A DNA stretch of 64,000 nucleotides from JAGXQV01 sp964527565 (GTDB taxonomy: Bacteria; Pseudomonadota; Gammaproteobacteria; Burkholderiales; Sulfuricellaceae), in assembly GCA_964527565.1 (NCBI GenBank), contig CAZGOY010000013.1, positions 1 to 64,000 on the forward strand. Direction: 5' to 3'. The position numbers and the translations under genes are program-made. The notes below the pieces were generated by a model. It was not told where the DNA came from. It did not search any database and worked only from the letters and a program-made list of their open reading frames with translations. Numbering within the stretch: position 1 is the first letter of the stretch; each line of letters opens with the position of its first letter. This document shows positions 18,732 to 27,122 of the stretch, in pieces.

Positions 18732-19553
18732 TTAGATGCCGCGCAGCAGTTCGTTGATGCCGACTTTGGAGCGCGTCTTGGCGTCCACCTGCTTGACGAT
18801 CACCGCGCAATACAGGCTGTATTTGCCGTCGGCGGAGGGCAGGTTGCCGGAAACCACCACCGAGCCGGCGGGGATGCGGCCATAGGTCACTTCGCCGGTC
18901 TCGCGGTTGTAGATCTTGGTGCTCTGGCCGATGTATACGCCCATCGAAATCACGCTGTTGTCCTCGACGATGACGCCTTCCACCACTTCCGAGCGCGCGC
19001 CGATGAAGCAGTTGTCGCCGATGATGGTGGGGCCGGCCTGCACCGGTTCGAGCACGCCGCCGATGCCGACGCCGCCGCTCAAGTGGACGTTTTTGCCGAT
19101 CTGCGCGCAGGAGCCGACGGTGGCCCAGGTGTCGACCATGGTGCCTTCATCGACATAGGCGCCGATGTTGACGTAGGAGGGCATCAGCACCACGTTTTTG
19201 GCGATGTAGGCGCCCTTGCGCGCCGCCGCCGGGGGCACCACGCGAAAGCCGCCGTCGCGGAAATCCTTGGAGTTGTAGTCGGCGAACTTGGACGGCACCT
19301 TGTCGAAATAGTTGGTGAAGCCGCCCTTGATGAAGAAGTTGTCTTCCATGCGGAAGGACAGCAGCACGGCTTTCTTGATCCACTGGTGGGTAACCCAGTC
19401 GCCGTCGATTTTTTCGGCCACGCGCAGTTGTCCGCAATCCAGCATGTCGATGATCTGATTGATGCCGTCCTTCAGCTTGGCGTCCGCGTTGCGCGGGGTG
19501 ATGTCGGCGCGGCGCTCGAAGGCTTCGTCGATGAGGGCTTGCAGTTCTTTCAT
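18732..19553 (-). CDS. dapD: tetrahydrodipicolinate N-succinyltransferase
   Basis: A 273-residue enzyme transferring succinyl from succinyl-CoA to tetrahydrodipicolinate in the lysine/diaminopimelate pathway. The N-terminal helical domain (MKELQALIDEAFERRADITP) is followed by a left-handed beta-helix of hexapeptide repeats (VNIGAYVDEGTMVDTWATVG, VGIGGVLEP, NCFIGARSEVVEG). The start ATG has an AAGGA-rich leader; upstream in-frame codons do not resemble the family. It lies 47 bases behind dapC on the same strand, so the two consecutive pathway steps are co-transcribed. Confidence 0.95.
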   Translation of the reverse strand: MKELQALIDEAFERRADITPRNADAKLKDGINQIIDMLDCGQLRVAEKIDGDWVTHQWIKKAVLLSFRMEDNFFIKGGFTNYFDKVPSKFADYNSKDFRDGGFRVVPPAAARKGAYIAKNVVLMPSYVNIGAYVDEGTMVDTWATVGSCAQIGKNVHLSGGVGIGGVLEPVQAGPTIIGDNCFIGARSEVVEGVIVEDNSVISMGVYIGQSTKIYNRETGEVTYGRIPAGSVVVSGNLPSADGKYSLYCAVIVKQVDAKTRSKVGINELLRGI

Positions 19554-19600
19554 GATTTTTCCTTTTTTCCTTGGAGGGTTGGGGAGGAGTGTTTGGGTAT

Positions 19601-20794
19601 TCAGAGTGTGCCGACGAAGCGGCGAATTCTTTCCGCGGCTTCCACGCATTCTTCCAGGGGCGCGACCAGCGCGATGCGGACGAAGTTTTGTCCCGGATTG
19701 ATGCCGTGCGCCTCGCGCGCCAGGTAGCTGCCGGGCAAAACGGTGACATTATAGTCACGATATAAGCGCTTCGCGAATTCGCTATCCGCGATGGGGGTTT
19801 TCACCCAGTAGTAGAAGGAGGCGTCGGGTTGTCGCACCGGCAGGGACGGCGCCAGAATCTGCGTCACGGCGGCGAATTTCTCGCGGTACAGGCGGCGGTT
19901 TTCCGCGACGTGCGCTTCGTCGTTCCAGGCCGCCGCGCTGGCCGCCTGCACCGCCGGATTCATGGCGCAGCCGTGGTAGGTGCGGTAGAGCAGGAATTTT
20001 TCGAGGATGGATTCGCAACCGGCCACGAAGCCGGAGCGCATGCCCGGCACGTTGGACCGCTTGGACAGGCTGTTGAATACCACCAGCCGCCCGTAATCCT
20101 CGCCGCCCAACTGGTGTGCGACCTGCAAGGCGGAGAGCGGCGGCATGGTCTCCTCCGGGTAGATTTCCGAGTAGCATTCGTCGGCGGCGATGGTGAAGCC
20201 GTACTGGTCGGAAAGCTCGAACAGGCGCGACCATTCGGCGATGTCCATGACCTTGCCGGTGGGGTTGCCGGGCGAGCAGGCATACACCAGTTGCGTGCGC
20301 CGCCACACGTCTTCCGGCACGCTGTCCCAGTCCATGCAAAAGCCATTTTCCGGCAGGGTGTTGAGGTAATACGGCTCGGCGCCCGCCAGCAAGGCCGCAC
20401 CCTCGTAAATCTGGTAGAAAGGGTTGGGGCAGAGCACCACCGGCCTGGGTTTCGAAGCATCGATCACCGCCTGGGCAAAGGCGAACAGCGCCTCGCGGCT
20501 GCCGTTGACCGGCAGGACCTGGGTGGCGGGATCGAGCGGCGGGATGCCGTAACGGCGCTCGACCCACTGGCCGATGGCTTGCCGTAGCGCGTCGCCGCCC
20601 TGGGTTGTGGGATAATTGGCCAGCCCGCCCAGATTGTCCACCAGCGCCTGTTTCACCAGTTCCGGCGTGGCGTGCTTGGGTTCTCCGATGGACAGGTTGA
20701 TGGCCTTGTGCGCCGGATCGGGCGTGATGCCCGCGAACAGGGCGCGCAACTTCTGGAACGGATAGGATTGCAGGCGGTCGAGGTTGGGATTCAT
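19601..20794 (-). CDS. dapC: succinyldiaminopimelate transaminase
   Basis: A 397-residue fold-type I PLP aminotransferase converting N-succinyl-2-amino-6-ketopimelate to succinyl-diaminopimelate with glutamate. It starts MNPNLDRLQSYPFQKLRALF, has the PLP aspartate/tyrosine region AADECYSEIY and the Schiff-base lysine in NSLSKRSNVPGMRSGF. It is the DapC type typical of betaproteobacteria. The ATG at 20794 fits homologues; the frame opens 19 codons upstream without similarity. It is first gene of a dapC-dapD operon diverging from the DMT transporter. Confidence 0.93.
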   Translation of the reverse strand: MNPNLDRLQSYPFQKLRALFAGITPDPAHKAINLSIGEPKHATPELVKQALVDNLGGLANYPTTQGGDALRQAIGQWVERRYGIPPLDPATQVLPVNGSREALFAFAQAVIDASKPRPVVLCPNPFYQIYEGAALLAGAEPYYLNTLPENGFCMDWDSVPEDVWRRTQLVYACSPGNPTGKVMDIAEWSRLFELSDQYGFTIAADECYSEIYPEETMPPLSALQVAHQLGGEDYGRLVVFNSLSKRSNVPGMRSGFVAGCESILEKFLLYRTYHGCAMNPAVQAASAAAWNDEAHVAENRRLYREKFAAVTQILAPSLPVRQPDASFYYWVKTPIADSEFAKRLYRDYNVTVLPGSYLAREAHGINPGQNFVRIALVAPLEECVEAAERIRRFVGTL

Positions 20795-20840
20795 GCGGCG
20801 CTTCTTGAAAAATATAAACATGAAATTATAGGGCGGATTG

Positions 20841-21722
20841 GTGGCATCCAAACAGAAAATTGCGGCGGTTTCCGCGCTGCTGTTCGGCGCAACGACCTGG
20901 GGGCTGGTGTGGTATCCCTACCGCCTGCTGGAGCAGGCCGGGGTGTCCGGCGCCCTGTCGACATTCATTACCTATTTCATTCCCCTGCTGGCGGGGGTCG
21001 TGCTGTTTCGCCGACAATTTGCGGTTATCGGCGATTTTCGCTGGCTGCTGCTGGCCATCGGCCTGACGGCGGGCTGGACCAACCTGGCTTACGTGCTGGC
21101 GATCCTGCACGGCGAAGTCATGCGCGTGCTGCTGTTGTTCTATCTTTCGCCCCTGTGGACGGTGATTTTCTCCCGTCTGCTGCTGGGCGAACGTCTGCAT
21201 TTTCACGGCTATCTGGTGATGGGCATGTCGTTTTCGGGTGCCGTGGTGATGTTGTGGCAACCGGACATGGGCCTGCCGCTGCCGGAAAACAGCGCGGAAT
21301 GGCTGGCCCTGTCGGCGGGTCTGACGTTCGCGTTGTCCAACGTCCTGTCGCGGCGCGGCAGGGAAGTGCCGGTCAATTTGAAATCGCTGGCGATCTGGGG
21401 CGGTTGCAGCGTACTTGCCCTGCTGGTCTTGCTGTGGCGCCCGCAGGAAACCGCCGTGCTGGCTCATCTCCCCGCAACCGGCTGGACGATGCTGCTGGCC
21501 ATCGGCGCGCTTATGTTGCTGGTGACGCTGGTGGTGCAATATGGCCTCACCCACACTCCGGCCAACCAGGCCATCGTGATTTTCCTCTTCGAGTTGGTGG
21601 TGGCCGCCGTGTCTTCCTGGCTGCTGGCCAACGAATCGCTGACCCCGAGGGAGTGGGCCGGCGGCGCGCTGATCGTCGCCGCTAGCCTGTTTTCCGGCAA
21701 GCTGGAGGAAAAGACCGGGTAA
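20841..21722 (+). CDS. EamA/DMT family transporter
   Basis: A 293-residue membrane protein with about ten hydrophobic helices in two repeats, opening SALLFGATTWGLVWYPYRLL and containing RVLLLFYLSPLWTVIFSRLL and a C-terminal EWAGGALIVAASLFSGKLEE. DMT exporters move amino acids, nucleotides or other metabolites; the substrate cannot be told. The GTG at 20841 is preferred because GGGCGG lies four bases upstream; a TTG directly before it is possible. It is divergent from dapC with a 46-base shared promoter region, which may hint at an amino-acid link. Confidence 0.82.
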   Translation: MASKQKIAAVSALLFGATTWGLVWYPYRLLEQAGVSGALSTFITYFIPLLAGVVLFRRQFAVIGDFRWLLLAIGLTAGWTNLAYVLAILHGEVMRVLLLFYLSPLWTVIFSRLLLGERLHFHGYLVMGMSFSGAVVMLWQPDMGLPLPENSAEWLALSAGLTFALSNVLSRRGREVPVNLKSLAIWGGCSVLALLVLLWRPQETAVLAHLPATGWTMLLAIGALMLLVTLVVQYGLTHTPANQAIVIFLFELVVAAVSSWLLANESLTPREWAGGALIVAASLFSGKLEEKTG

Positions 21723-21725
21723 GCC

Positions 21726-23621
21726 TCATCCTGAATGTGGATGACATCCAGTGCTCCGGCGCGGGTGCCGCAGGCCTGCCCGCGCCCCGCCATCATTAAA
21801 CAGGCTATCCCAAGCATCCCGCTCCGCTCGGTAATTCATCAAGGCCTCGACGATCTGCCGTTTGCGCCGAGCGCGATGTTCGGCGGACTGGATCTGGCGC
21901 CAGGCCGGCGCGCCCTCGCCGAAATTGCGGGCAATGTTGTCGATGAAGGCCTGGACTTGCCGCAGGGCGGGTGTCAGTTCGGGTAAATGCAGCCACCAGT
22001 GCCTAGCGTCGAAGACGATGTCATGTAATGTCCTGTTTTTGGCGACGATGGCCTCGTGCTTTTGCTGGTATAAGGCCAGCAGTTCAGCCTCCTTGCAGGC
22101 GATGACTGCTTCGAGCACGTCCTGGGCGAAGGGACGAGTCACGTCCGCCTGTCTGACCAGCTCTTCAGTCGAAAACAGCATCAGGTCGCCGAAGAACTGG
22201 CGCTCGAATTCGTCGGACAGATCAACGTTTTGCTGGGTTTCGTCCAGTTCCACGCCGGGGCGGAAATCGTCGTCCAGGCCAGCCTCGCTGGTGCGGCGGT
22301 GCAGGTTGGGCAGGTTGCAGGAGGCGAAGCGCCCGCCGATCTCGGCGGCAATCAGGCGTCCTGCGGTGGGGCCGGACATTCTTAGGCGCAAATGCCCGAA
22401 GGGGATGATGTATTTCAGCCCGGCGTAGTTGGCGATGTAATTGCCGGGGTACACCGTGCGCGCCGGACTGAGCCGGGCGAAACCGTCGCCGTAGGCAAAC
22501 CAGGTCTTGCGCGTGAGGTGCTCGCCGAAAAAGAAGGCGTTGAGGCGCCTGGCAAAATCCGCCAGGCAGGCGCGGTGGTCATGCTCGCCGGAAAGGTGGC
22601 AGCGATAGGGAAACGTTTCCGGCTTATTTTCGTAGCCGAACAGCCCGGCCAAGTCGTGGTAGGCGGCGTCATTCGCCAGCGGCCTCTGCGCGCCATGAAA
22701 TTGGCAGGCCTGGTCGCCGGGCAACGCGGCCAGACGGGTGAAGAAGGCTGTCACGTCGTCGAGGAAATTGGCGGCCATCACCGAGGGCGAGACCGGCGGG
22801 TCGCCCACCAGTTTGCCGGTGAGCATCAGGGTGTCGCTGGTGCGGAAGATTTTGTCGATGGCGTGGAAATAATTCAGCGCGGTCACCGCCTCCTCGCCGG
22901 ATTCGGTGCGACGGCTCACGCAAAAATGCTGGTCGCTGTCGACCAGGTAATACAGCGTTCGCTCGCGGTCTTCCGCCAGTTGCAGGAACTTCAAGTAGCT
23001 CAGGTTGCGGTTGGCGGCTTGTCCCTTGCGGTAGAACCTTTCGCGGGGCTGGGTGGTGAGCAGCTTGCCCAGCTTTTCACGCTCGCCGGCAGGCAGCGCT
23101 TGCAGTAGCGCATACTGCTCGTCCAGGCCGAAGTGGAAGACCTGCAAGCCTTTTTTCCGGTATTCCGCTACCAGTTCGAGATGACGGCGGACGTTCGTTT
23201 CATCGCGGCTGTCTTCGGCGACGATGATCTTGATCTTGTCCCACACGCCGGAAACGTTCCCGCCGTAGTTGAACAGTGTGCAGAGCTGGTAAACGCTTTC
23301 CAGGCAGGCGCGCAAATGGGGCGGGCGATCCGCCACCGGGATGCTCAGGATGAAGTGGTGGCGGTCATCGCCTCCCCGTTGCCGGATCAGCGCTTCCTGC
23401 TCGCGGAACAGGGCCTGATAACACGCCAGTAGCGGTGCGAAGTCCGCCGCGCCCGACCACATGGCCTGTTCCAGCAGGGGGTAGCACTGCTCGTAGAGAT
23501 CGATGAGCGCATCTGGGGAATCATATCTGGCCAATTGCGCACCGATTTCAGCCAGGCCGGGAATGGCGGATCGGTAACGCGCGAGACATTCGGTCAAGCG
23601 CGTGGTCATGGAGCCGGTCAT
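21726..23621 (-). CDS. uncharacterised protein with GT-A-like nucleotide-diphosphosugar features
   Basis: A 631-residue soluble protein I do not recognise by name. Residues about 90-240 resemble a GT-A glycosyltransferase core: HHFILSIPVADRPPHLRACL start, VAEDSRDETNVRRH after the second strand, and LYYLVDSDQHFCV holding a DXD-like motif. The middle part has GDGFARLSPARTVYPGNY and FGHLRLRMSGPTAGRL, and the C-terminus is helical and charged. No signal peptide or membrane helix is seen. It converges on the DMT transporter three bases away and has a REP palindrome upstream. A second ATG lies four codons in. The glycosyltransferase call is tentative. Confidence 0.6.
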   Translation of the reverse strand: MTGSMTTRLTECLARYRSAIPGLAEIGAQLARYDSPDALIDLYEQCYPLLEQAMWSGAADFAPLLACYQALFREQEALIRQRGGDDRHHFILSIPVADRPPHLRACLESVYQLCTLFNYGGNVSGVWDKIKIIVAEDSRDETNVRRHLELVAEYRKKGLQVFHFGLDEQYALLQALPAGEREKLGKLLTTQPRERFYRKGQAANRNLSYLKFLQLAEDRERTLYYLVDSDQHFCVSRRTESGEEAVTALNYFHAIDKIFRTSDTLMLTGKLVGDPPVSPSVMAANFLDDVTAFFTRLAALPGDQACQFHGAQRPLANDAAYHDLAGLFGYENKPETFPYRCHLSGEHDHRACLADFARRLNAFFFGEHLTRKTWFAYGDGFARLSPARTVYPGNYIANYAGLKYIIPFGHLRLRMSGPTAGRLIAAEIGGRFASCNLPNLHRRTSEAGLDDDFRPGVELDETQQNVDLSDEFERQFFGDLMLFSTEELVRQADVTRPFAQDVLEAVIACKEAELLALYQQKHEAIVAKNRTLHDIVFDARHWWLHLPELTPALRQVQAFIDNIARNFGEGAPAWRQIQSAEHRARRKRQIVEALMNYRAERDAWDSLFNDGGARAGLRHPRRSTGCHPHSG

Positions 23622-23648
23622 GGGCGGCCAGATGTCGAATGCACGATT

Positions 23649-23706
23649 GTAGGAGCGACCTCCCGGTCGCGATACGCTGAAATCGCGACCGGGAGGTCGC
23701 TCCTAC
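23649..23706. repeat. perfect 25-base inverted repeat, REP-type
   Basis: Arms at 23649-23673 and 23682-23706 are perfect reverse complements (25 of 25) around an 8-base loop. The arm starts GTAGGAGCGACC and contains TCCCGGTCGCGA, the pattern of REP/REPIN sequences mobilised by RAYT transposases. It fills the gap between two minus-strand genes, where a stable hairpin could also act on mRNA decay. No RAYT gene is in the window. Confidence 0.85.
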
Positions 23707-23734
23707 ATGCTCGTCGTCTCATGATGGCCGTCTG

Positions 23735-25402
23735 TTAGCGTCTTGAGGAATAATTCGGATACGCATCCCGATCGAGCAGGATCTCGATGAGGTTGATGCC
23801 GCGGGTGAAATCGACCGCCTCCAGCTTCGCCAGGTCCCTCTCGCTTTCCACCCGGCAATGGGCGATGCCGAAGGATTGCGCCAGCAGCGCATAGTCCGGG
23901 TTGGTGAAATCGCAGTCGATGAAGCGGTCCTGGTAAAGATGGTGCTGGTTCTTGCGGATCAACCCCATGGTGGCGTTGTTGAACAGGACGACATTCAGCG
24001 GGATGCCGTAATTCACCGCCGTCATGATCTCCATGGCGCACATGTGGAACCCGCCGTCGCCGAGCATGGCGAACAGGGGTTGGCTGGTCTTCCAGCCGGC
24101 GCCGATGGCCGCCGGGATGGCGTGGCCCAGCGAGGAAATGCCGGAATTGGGGTAATAACGGTCTTTCGCGGATACCCGGTAGAAGTTCTGCGCGAAAACG
24201 ATGTTGTCGTCGAACAGGACCAGGCCGTCCGGAAAGCGGCGTTCCAGCCAGCCGTAAAAGGCGCGCACCTGGTCGAACTGGTGGTTGAAAATCGTTTCAT
24301 TGGCGGCGTCCAGGCGGGCCTGGGTGGCTGCGATGAAAGCGGCCACGTCCACGGGTTCCTTGGCCGGGACGGACTGATCCTGAAGCGCTTGTTCCAGCGC
24401 TTGAAGATAGGTGTCCAGGTCGCCATGCACCGCGAGGTCGGCGCGGAAGACTTTTTCCAGTTGCTGGGCGCTGTTGTCCACCTGGATCAGTTTCTTGCCC
24501 GCCAGCAAATGCTTGTCCCAGACGTAGCTGGTTCTTTCGTTGAAGGCCGCCCCCAGCACCAGCACCAGGTCGGCTTCCTGTTCCAGATAGCGCAGGGCGT
24601 AACCGCCGGAGGTGACGCCGAGGCTGCCCAGCGAGAGTGCCGCGCGTTCGTCGAGCGCGCCTTTCGCCTTGAGGCTGCTGGTCACCGGAATGTTGAGGCG
24701 CTCGCTGATGCGCCGCAGGGGTTCCAGCGCCCCGGCACGGATGCAGCCATGGCCGGCGACGATCAGGGGGCGCCGTGCGGCGCGGATCAGCGCGACGCTT
24801 TGGACGATGGCTTGCTCGCTGATGAAGCATTCGCCGCTCATGCGCGTGAAGGAAATCTGCTCCAGGATGGCGGCATCCACCTCTTCCTTCTGCACGTTAT
24901 AGGGGATGCTCAACACCACCGGGCCGGGTGTTGCGGAAAGCAGGTGCCGGGTTGCCTGGTTCAACACGGTGGGCAGGTAATCCGTGCGCTCGATCAGTTT
25001 GTGGTAACACGTGATACCGGCGAACAGCACCACCTGGTCGATGCTGCCGCCCTCGCCGTTGCTTTCCTGCAAGCCGCCCCGGCCGAAGATGTGGGTGGAA
25101 GTCTCGCCGGTGATGACCAGCAGCGGCAGCTTGTCGGCATAGGCATTGGCGATGCCGGTCACCAGGTTGGTGGCGCCCGGTCCGGCGGTGGCGATGCACG
25201 CGCCGATGGCGTTTGCGGCCCGCGCGTAACCGCCGGCCATGAAGGCGGCGCCCTGTTCGTGCTTGGCCAGCACGGAGTGGATGGTGGAATCGTGGAGCGC
25301 GTCGTAGACCGGCAGGATGTGCGCGCCGGGAATGCCGAAAATGCACTCCACCCCCAGCCTTTCCAGCCAGCGGACGATAAGTTGGCTAACCGGGACAGTC
25401 AC
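23735..25402 (-). CDS. acetolactate-synthase-like thiamine diphosphate enzyme
   Basis: A 555-residue ThDP enzyme of the acetohydroxyacid synthase large-subunit group. The catalytic glutamate sits in AKHEQGAAFMAGGYAR. The middle FAD/nucleotide-like domain follows, and the ThDP motif is GDGGFHMCAMEIMTAVNYG ending FNNATMG. No small regulatory subunit is nearby and the active-site surroundings differ from biosynthetic IlvB, so the product could be acetolactate or another 2-hydroxyketone or aldehyde. The start is GTG at 25402, 15 bases behind gltX on the same strand. Specificity is left open. Confidence 0.8.
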   Translation of the reverse strand: MTVPVSQLIVRWLERLGVECIFGIPGAHILPVYDALHDSTIHSVLAKHEQGAAFMAGGYARAANAIGACIATAGPGATNLVTGIANAYADKLPLLVITGETSTHIFGRGGLQESNGEGGSIDQVVLFAGITCYHKLIERTDYLPTVLNQATRHLLSATPGPVVLSIPYNVQKEEVDAAILEQISFTRMSGECFISEQAIVQSVALIRAARRPLIVAGHGCIRAGALEPLRRISERLNIPVTSSLKAKGALDERAALSLGSLGVTSGGYALRYLEQEADLVLVLGAAFNERTSYVWDKHLLAGKKLIQVDNSAQQLEKVFRADLAVHGDLDTYLQALEQALQDQSVPAKEPVDVAAFIAATQARLDAANETIFNHQFDQVRAFYGWLERRFPDGLVLFDDNIVFAQNFYRVSAKDRYYPNSGISSLGHAIPAAIGAGWKTSQPLFAMLGDGGFHMCAMEIMTAVNYGIPLNVVLFNNATMGLIRKNQHHLYQDRFIDCDFTNPDYALLAQSFGIAHCRVESERDLAKLEAVDFTRGINLIEILLDRDAYPNYSSRR

Positions 25403-25417
25403 GGCGGCACCGGGTCC

Positions 25418-26818
25418 TTATGCCGCGCCGAGCTGGGCGAGCCGCCCGTTGAGACGGCGCAATACTTCCTCGCGGCCAATCAGGTGCAGCACGGCATCCA
25501 CCGACGGCGTCTGCGCCTCGCCCGTCACCAGCACGCGCAAGGGCATGGCGATCTTGGGCATCTTCAGGCCGTGGGCGCTGGCGGTGGCCTTGATGAGGTC
25601 GTGGAGCGCCGTGCGTTCCCACGCGCAGGTTTGCAACTGGACAGCGAAATCGCGCAAGGCCGGCAGGCTCTCGGCGGAAACGTGCTGGGCCAGCAGTTCC
25701 GGGGCGGGGTCGAGGGAACGGTAGAAATACACGGCGGCATCTGCCAGCTCCTCGACGGTGTTGACGCGCTCCCTGAGCAGCTCGGTGACTTCCGCCAGGT
25801 CCGGGCCGTTGGCGGTGTCGCAGTCGCAGCAGTCGCGCGCCATGAAGGGCCTAGCGAGGGCGGCGAGGCGTTGCCCGCCGGTCTGCTTGAGGTATTGCTG
25901 GTTGATCCACTGGAGCTTTTCCGGGTTGAACTTGGCAGGCGACTTGGAAATCGCTTCGAGGTTGAACCATTCGATGAACTGCGCCATGTCGAACACTTCC
26001 TCGTCGCCGCGCGCCCAGCCCAGGCGCGCCAAGTAATTGAGCAGCGCCTCCGGCAGGTAGCCGTCCTCCGGGTACTGCATCACGCTCACCGCGCCGTGGC
26101 GCTTGGACAGGCGCTCGCCGTCCGCGCCGAGGATCATCGGCACGTGGGCGTATTGCGGCAGCGGCGCGCCGATGGCCTTCAGCATGTTGATCTGGCGCGG
26201 GGTGTTGTTGAGATGGTCGTCGCCGCGGATCACGTGGGTGATCTGCATGTCCCAGTCGTCCACCACCACGCTGAAATTATAGGTCGGCGTGCCGTCCGAG
26301 CGGGCGATGATGAGGTCGTCGAGTTCGCTGTTGTGCACCACCACGCGTCCCTTGACCAGATCGTCGATCACCACCGCGCCGTCGAGCGGGGTCTTGAAGC
26401 GCACCACCGGGCTGACTCCGGCGGGCGGGGTCGCCTTGGAGTCGCGCCAGCGCCGGTCGTAGCGCGGTTTCAGCCCGGCGGCCTCCTGTTCGGCGCGCAT
26501 TGTCTCCAGCTCTTCCTTGCTGGCATAGCAGTAATAGGCTTTGCCCTCGTCGAGCAGTTGCTGGATCACTTCCTTGTAGCGTTCCATGCGCTGCATCTGG
26601 TAGAACGGCCCTTCGTCCCAGTCCAGCCCCAGCCAGCTCATGCCGTCCAGAATCGCCTGCACCGATTCCGGCGTGGAGCGCTCCAGGTCGGTATCCTCGA
26701 TGCGCAGCACGAACGTCCCCTTGTGCTGGCGTGCGTAAGCCCAGGAAAACAGCGCGGTGCGCGCGCCGCCGATGTGCAGGTAGCCGGTCGGGCTGGGGGC
26801 GAAGCGGGTTCTTACCAT
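25418..26818 (-). CDS. gltX: glutamyl-tRNA synthetase
   Basis: A 466-residue class I aminoacyl-tRNA synthetase starting MVRTRFAPSPTGYLHIGG (HIGH-type motif reading HIGG, normal for this family), with the KMSKS-type loop LSKRHGAVSVMQY and a C-terminal anticodon-binding domain. It charges tRNA-Glu. The ATG at 26818 is the family start; an in-frame ATG nine codons upstream has no similarity. It is first gene of a pair with the ThDP enzyme. Confidence 0.95.
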   Translation of the reverse strand: MVRTRFAPSPTGYLHIGGARTALFSWAYARQHKGTFVLRIEDTDLERSTPESVQAILDGMSWLGLDWDEGPFYQMQRMERYKEVIQQLLDEGKAYYCYASKEELETMRAEQEAAGLKPRYDRRWRDSKATPPAGVSPVVRFKTPLDGAVVIDDLVKGRVVVHNSELDDLIIARSDGTPTYNFSVVVDDWDMQITHVIRGDDHLNNTPRQINMLKAIGAPLPQYAHVPMILGADGERLSKRHGAVSVMQYPEDGYLPEALLNYLARLGWARGDEEVFDMAQFIEWFNLEAISKSPAKFNPEKLQWINQQYLKQTGGQRLAALARPFMARDCCDCDTANGPDLAEVTELLRERVNTVEELADAAVYFYRSLDPAPELLAQHVSAESLPALRDFAVQLQTCAWERTALHDLIKATASAHGLKMPKIAMPLRVLVTGEAQTPSVDAVLHLIGREEVLRRLNGRLAQLGAA

Positions 26819-26929
26819 GGTCGGTCTTTCGTTAGCAGGCAGCAAAAGGGCGCCATTTTACGCCAAATTGCGCGTGCGCCATAACGGCGGTGGGATGGCG
26901 GCTCCGGCGCCGTTGCGCGGCGAGCGGGC

Positions 26930-26962
26930 AAAAAAAGCGCGGCACACCGAAGTGGCCGCGCT
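26930..26962 (-). terminator. rho-independent terminator
   Basis: On the minus strand an 8-base perfect stem (AGCGCGGC / GCCGCGCT, 26936-26943 with 26955-26962, 11-base loop) is followed by seven T (26930-26936). It would end transcripts coming from dnaE and the metallopeptidase before gltX. The rest of the 304-base gap 26819-27122 shows purine-rich plus-strand sequence but no convincing gene. Confidence 0.8.
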
Positions 26963-27122
26963 GGAATATCCACCAAAAAGGAGGATGGAGGAGACAACAT
27001 CGAACCGATCAAAGGGGAAATGAAACGATTCGAGTTATTAGTATTGTCTAATATAGTAATGTTCTTTGCAAGCATTTTTTTCATGAAATGGCGCGGGCCG
27101 GTTGGACATTCCCACCCCCGGT

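Noticed and set aside
23858..26884. About 1000-codon plus-strand frame opposite the ThDP enzyme and gltX
   Set aside because: Runs antisense across two recognised enzymes and the gap between them; composition is typical of shadow frames.
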